Of a stretch of DNA of 10,689 nucleotides, positions 9,099 to 10,689 are shown piece after piece. How positions within the stretch are numbered: position 1 is the first letter of the stretch; each line of letters starts with the position of its first letter. The stretch comes from Monoraphidium neglectum (Eukaryota; Chlorophyta; Chlorophyceae; Sphaeropleales; Selenastraceae): positions 1-10,689 of the forward strand of contig NW_014011573.1 in the NCBI RefSeq assembly GCF_000611645.1. The letters run 5' to 3'. The position numbers and the translations under genes are program-made. The notes under the pieces are model-generated. The model did not search any database. It saw only the letters and a program-made list of their open reading frames with translations, and was not told where the DNA came from.

Positions 9099-10585
9099 AC
9101 GTTACAGGACGCCGGCCGCACCTGCCCCATGGCCCCTGGCCGCACGGCCGCCGCAGCGCAGCGCGGCCGCCCCGCCTGTGCACGAGGGGTGCGCCCGATG
9201 GCGCCGCGGGCCGCGGCGGCGCGCCTGCGCAGCCTCCTCCTCTTCCCGGAGCGCGTACGGCTTGCCCGCGGTCGCTCACAACGCGCGTGCACCGCCGCTC
9301 GTCCCCCCTCCCCTTCTTCATGACAAGCCCCCCCTCACACAAATCTCGCCTCTCAAAGGACCCGCACCATCTGGCGGGACCTGGACCCGACATGGGACGA
9401 ATGGTTCCAGGTGCGCAACCACATCATCACCACCACCACCACTGCCCCTACTTCCAACCCCCATCAGCCCTCAAGCAGCATGAGCCGGCGACCAGCACCG
9501 CCGCCTGCGCATGCCGAGACCGCGGAGCGAGGGGCGAGCGCCCGTTCGGAACTGCAGCCGGCCGGCCGGCTGCGGCCTCGCGTCCTGTCCCCCGGCAAGC
9601 AGTGCTGTCTTGAGCCCTGGGAGGCTTCATTCTGTAGACCTGGTTGATTTACTTGAACAATCTACGCGCACCTGTTGGTGCGATGTGCTGCCCTGAGTCA
9701 CACACACATGCACACATACGCACACACGCATGCACACAAACAGCCCTCCCAGCTGCGCTCAGCATCCAAACAGCTGCGTTCAAACGTTCAAAACACCGGT
9801 CGCCAGGTGGACAACGTTGACCCGGGCACCGTGGTGACGCTGTCGGTGTGGGACAAGGACACCTGCAGCACCGATGATCTGATGGGCTCTGTGGCCTGGG
9901 TGGGTGACGCCCAGTGACACCCGGTGACTCATGCGGTGACGTATGCGGCGGGGATGCGCAGGTCCGGCCGCCAGGGTCTGCCGCAAGGGCCGCGCCGCCC
10001 GCAGTGACAAGCGTTCAGGGGCCGCACTCGCGATCAGCTCGGACCTCGCCCCCTCCCCCTTTCCACCCCCTTTCCACCCCCAAATGGGGGATCCGCCGAC
10101 GCGCCCCTGCACTTGACGACGACACCACGCAGAGGTTTGACCCGCTCAGCGACGACAGCAGCGGGTATCAGCAGTCGCAGCGCGCGCACAAGGCGTCCAG
10201 CAAGAGGCAGCAGCTGCTCGCGGCCCTGGGCGGCGCCACGGCCGCGCTCGGCGGCGCCGCCGCCGCCGTCATGCGCGCGCCCGCCGGAGCGCAGCCCGGC
10301 GACGCCGCTGTCGTGCCGGCGGCCGCCGCCGCCGCCGCGGCGCGAGAGGGCGCGTTCTGTCCCTTCCCGCAGCAGCAGGTCGCCGGCCAACCTGGCGTGA
10401 CCGAGGTCACCCTGCGGCTGGAGCACCCGACCCGGCGCGGGGCAGCTGCCGGGAAGCTGCACCTGCAGGTCGCGTCGCGGCCGAGCGCGGCGCCGGGCGC
10501 GCCGCGCATGCAGGGGCCTGTGAGGTGTCGCCAGAATCTATCCCTGCTGGCTGGCATGGTGCTGGGGAAGTGGGGGGAGTCGCAG
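8503..10585 (+). CDS. C2-domain protein, 5 exons seen, 3' partial
   Basis: My exon model is 8503-8542, 8892-9006, 9359-9410, 9807-9899 and 10133-10585, all GT-AG and in phase, giving 251 residues with more beyond the window (donor GTGAGC at 10586). The protein starts MAASEEHAPYGYDV, the Val codon being split across intron 1 (G/TG). It then runs straight into a C2 domain: strand VRVHLVAGSGL, calcium loop RADWYGKGDPY, RTRTIWRDLDPTWDEWF, and TLSVWDKD. Asp 28, 34, 85, 87 and 93 match the five acidic ligands of calcium-binding C2 domains, so calcium-dependent membrane binding is likely. Exon 5 adds an Ala-rich insert and then what look like the last C2 strands (VTEVTLRLEH, GKLHLQV), ending in unfamiliar sequence (CRQNLSLLAGMVLGKWGES). 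The acceptor of exon 4 and the start of exon 5 are the least certain borders. The class of C2 protein cannot be named. Confidence 0.75.
9025..9098 (+). repeat. (TG)n microsatellite in intron 2 of the C2 gene
   Basis: (TG)9 at 9025-9042 and (TG)14 at 9071-9098 are joined by imperfect TG/CG-rich sequence. The tract begins 18 bases after the donor at 9007. It underlies the Cys-Val and Thr-His open frames on the two strands, which are not genes. Confidence 0.95.
9699..9742 (+). repeat. CA-rich imperfect microsatellite in intron 3 of the C2 gene
   Basis: An imperfect CA tract with ATG and ACG interruptions lies just before the cluster of candidate acceptors at 9752, 9773 and 9806. It is complementary in kind to the TG tract in the preceding intron. 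Confidence 0.85.
10160..10380 (+). other. Low-complexity Ala-rich insert within or beside the C2 domain
   Basis: Exon 5 encodes a polar basic stretch (SSGYQQSQRAHKASSKRQQ), then long runs of Ala and Gly including Ala8, before regular beta-strand-like sequence resumes at GVTEVTLRLEH. Long Ala/Gly/Gln-rich insertions of this kind are common in green algal proteins. The third-position GC content is very high, as in neighbouring exons, and the frame stays open throughout. Confidence 0.65.
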
Positions 10586-10689
10586 GTGAGCTGGCGGGTG
10601 GGTGGTGGGGCGGTGGGGCGGCCCCTGCGCTGTCGGCGGGGCTGGGGGTGGTATGAGTCCATGTGATTGTGTATGTGTGTATATGTGTG
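10586..10689 (+). other. Start of the next intron of the C2 gene
   Basis: It follows a good donor (GTGAGC). The sequence is G-rich and ends in a GT-rich tract (TGTGTATGTGTGTATATGTGTG) at the window edge. The rest of the gene lies outside. Confidence 0.6.

Noticed and set aside
9105..9360. Exon starting after the good acceptor TTACAG at 9110
   Set aside because: The acceptor is canonical, but what follows is low-complexity Arg/Ala sequence. Joining 9006 directly to 9359 gives continuous C2 sequence in phase.
9414..9443. Poly-His reading (CATCATCACCACCACCAC)
   Set aside because: It falls in intron 3 of the C2 gene, directly after the donor at 9411, and the C2 protein does not read through it.
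9962..10132. Extension of exon 5 back to an acceptor at 9961
   Set aside because: It is in phase and possible, but 10040-10082 is a strong pyrimidine tract typical of an intron end, and the added residues are not C2-like. Kept only as an alternative.
1..10689. CRISPR array, transposon ends, tRNA or rRNA genes, prokaryotic operon
   Set aside because: No regular spacer-repeat array, terminal inverted repeats, cloverleaf or rRNA core sequence was seen. The only repeats are dinucleotide tracts and the in-frame Ser-Pro units.

Overview
The window looks like nuclear DNA from a green alga (Chlorophyta; chlorophycean or trebouxiophycean is my guess). The reasons are GC-rich coding exons broken by many 170-400 bp GT-AG introns whose donors are mostly GTGAG, a Ser-Pro repeat of the hydroxyproline-rich glycoprotein type, and long (AC)n/(GT)n microsatellites inside introns. 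There is no operon structure, no ribosome binding site, no CRISPR array, and I recognise no RNA gene or transposon. Species cannot be read from the sequence.

Region 1 (1-5923, + strand): one gene, open at its 5' end. Fourteen exons join in phase to give the last 896 residues of a protein. It has an extracellular-type (SP)n repeat stalk of about 180 residues. This is followed by a region that I recognise from family resemblance as an Agd3-like polysaccharide deacetylase (CAZy CE18 with an N-terminal CBM87-type domain). The supporting signatures are a TDD motif, an H-T-F-T-H metal-binding motif, the blocks around FNGNGIL and TPGISGLVNGDA, and a small Ser/Thr/Gly-rich C-terminal beta domain. Fungal Agd3 deacetylates an N-acetylgalactosamine-containing exopolysaccharide. 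A stalked algal homologue suggests an enzyme acting on wall or mucilage glycan, which is inference.

Region 2 (5924-8502): about 2.6 kb between genes with no gene I can support. It holds the 3' UTR of the first gene, a 219-nt coding-looking segment ending in a good splice donor (5986-6204), two AATAAA hexamers, a duplicated 13-mer, and the presumed promoter of the next gene. The canonical algal polyadenylation word TGTAA is absent on the + strand here.

Region 3 (8503-10689, + strand): the 5' part of a second gene, open at its 3' end. Five phase-compatible exons encode an N-terminal C2 domain with all the usual calcium-ligand aspartates. A long Ala-rich insert comes before its last strands. 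The function of the whole protein cannot be told from this fragment. Nothing suggests the two genes work together beyond lying in tandem.
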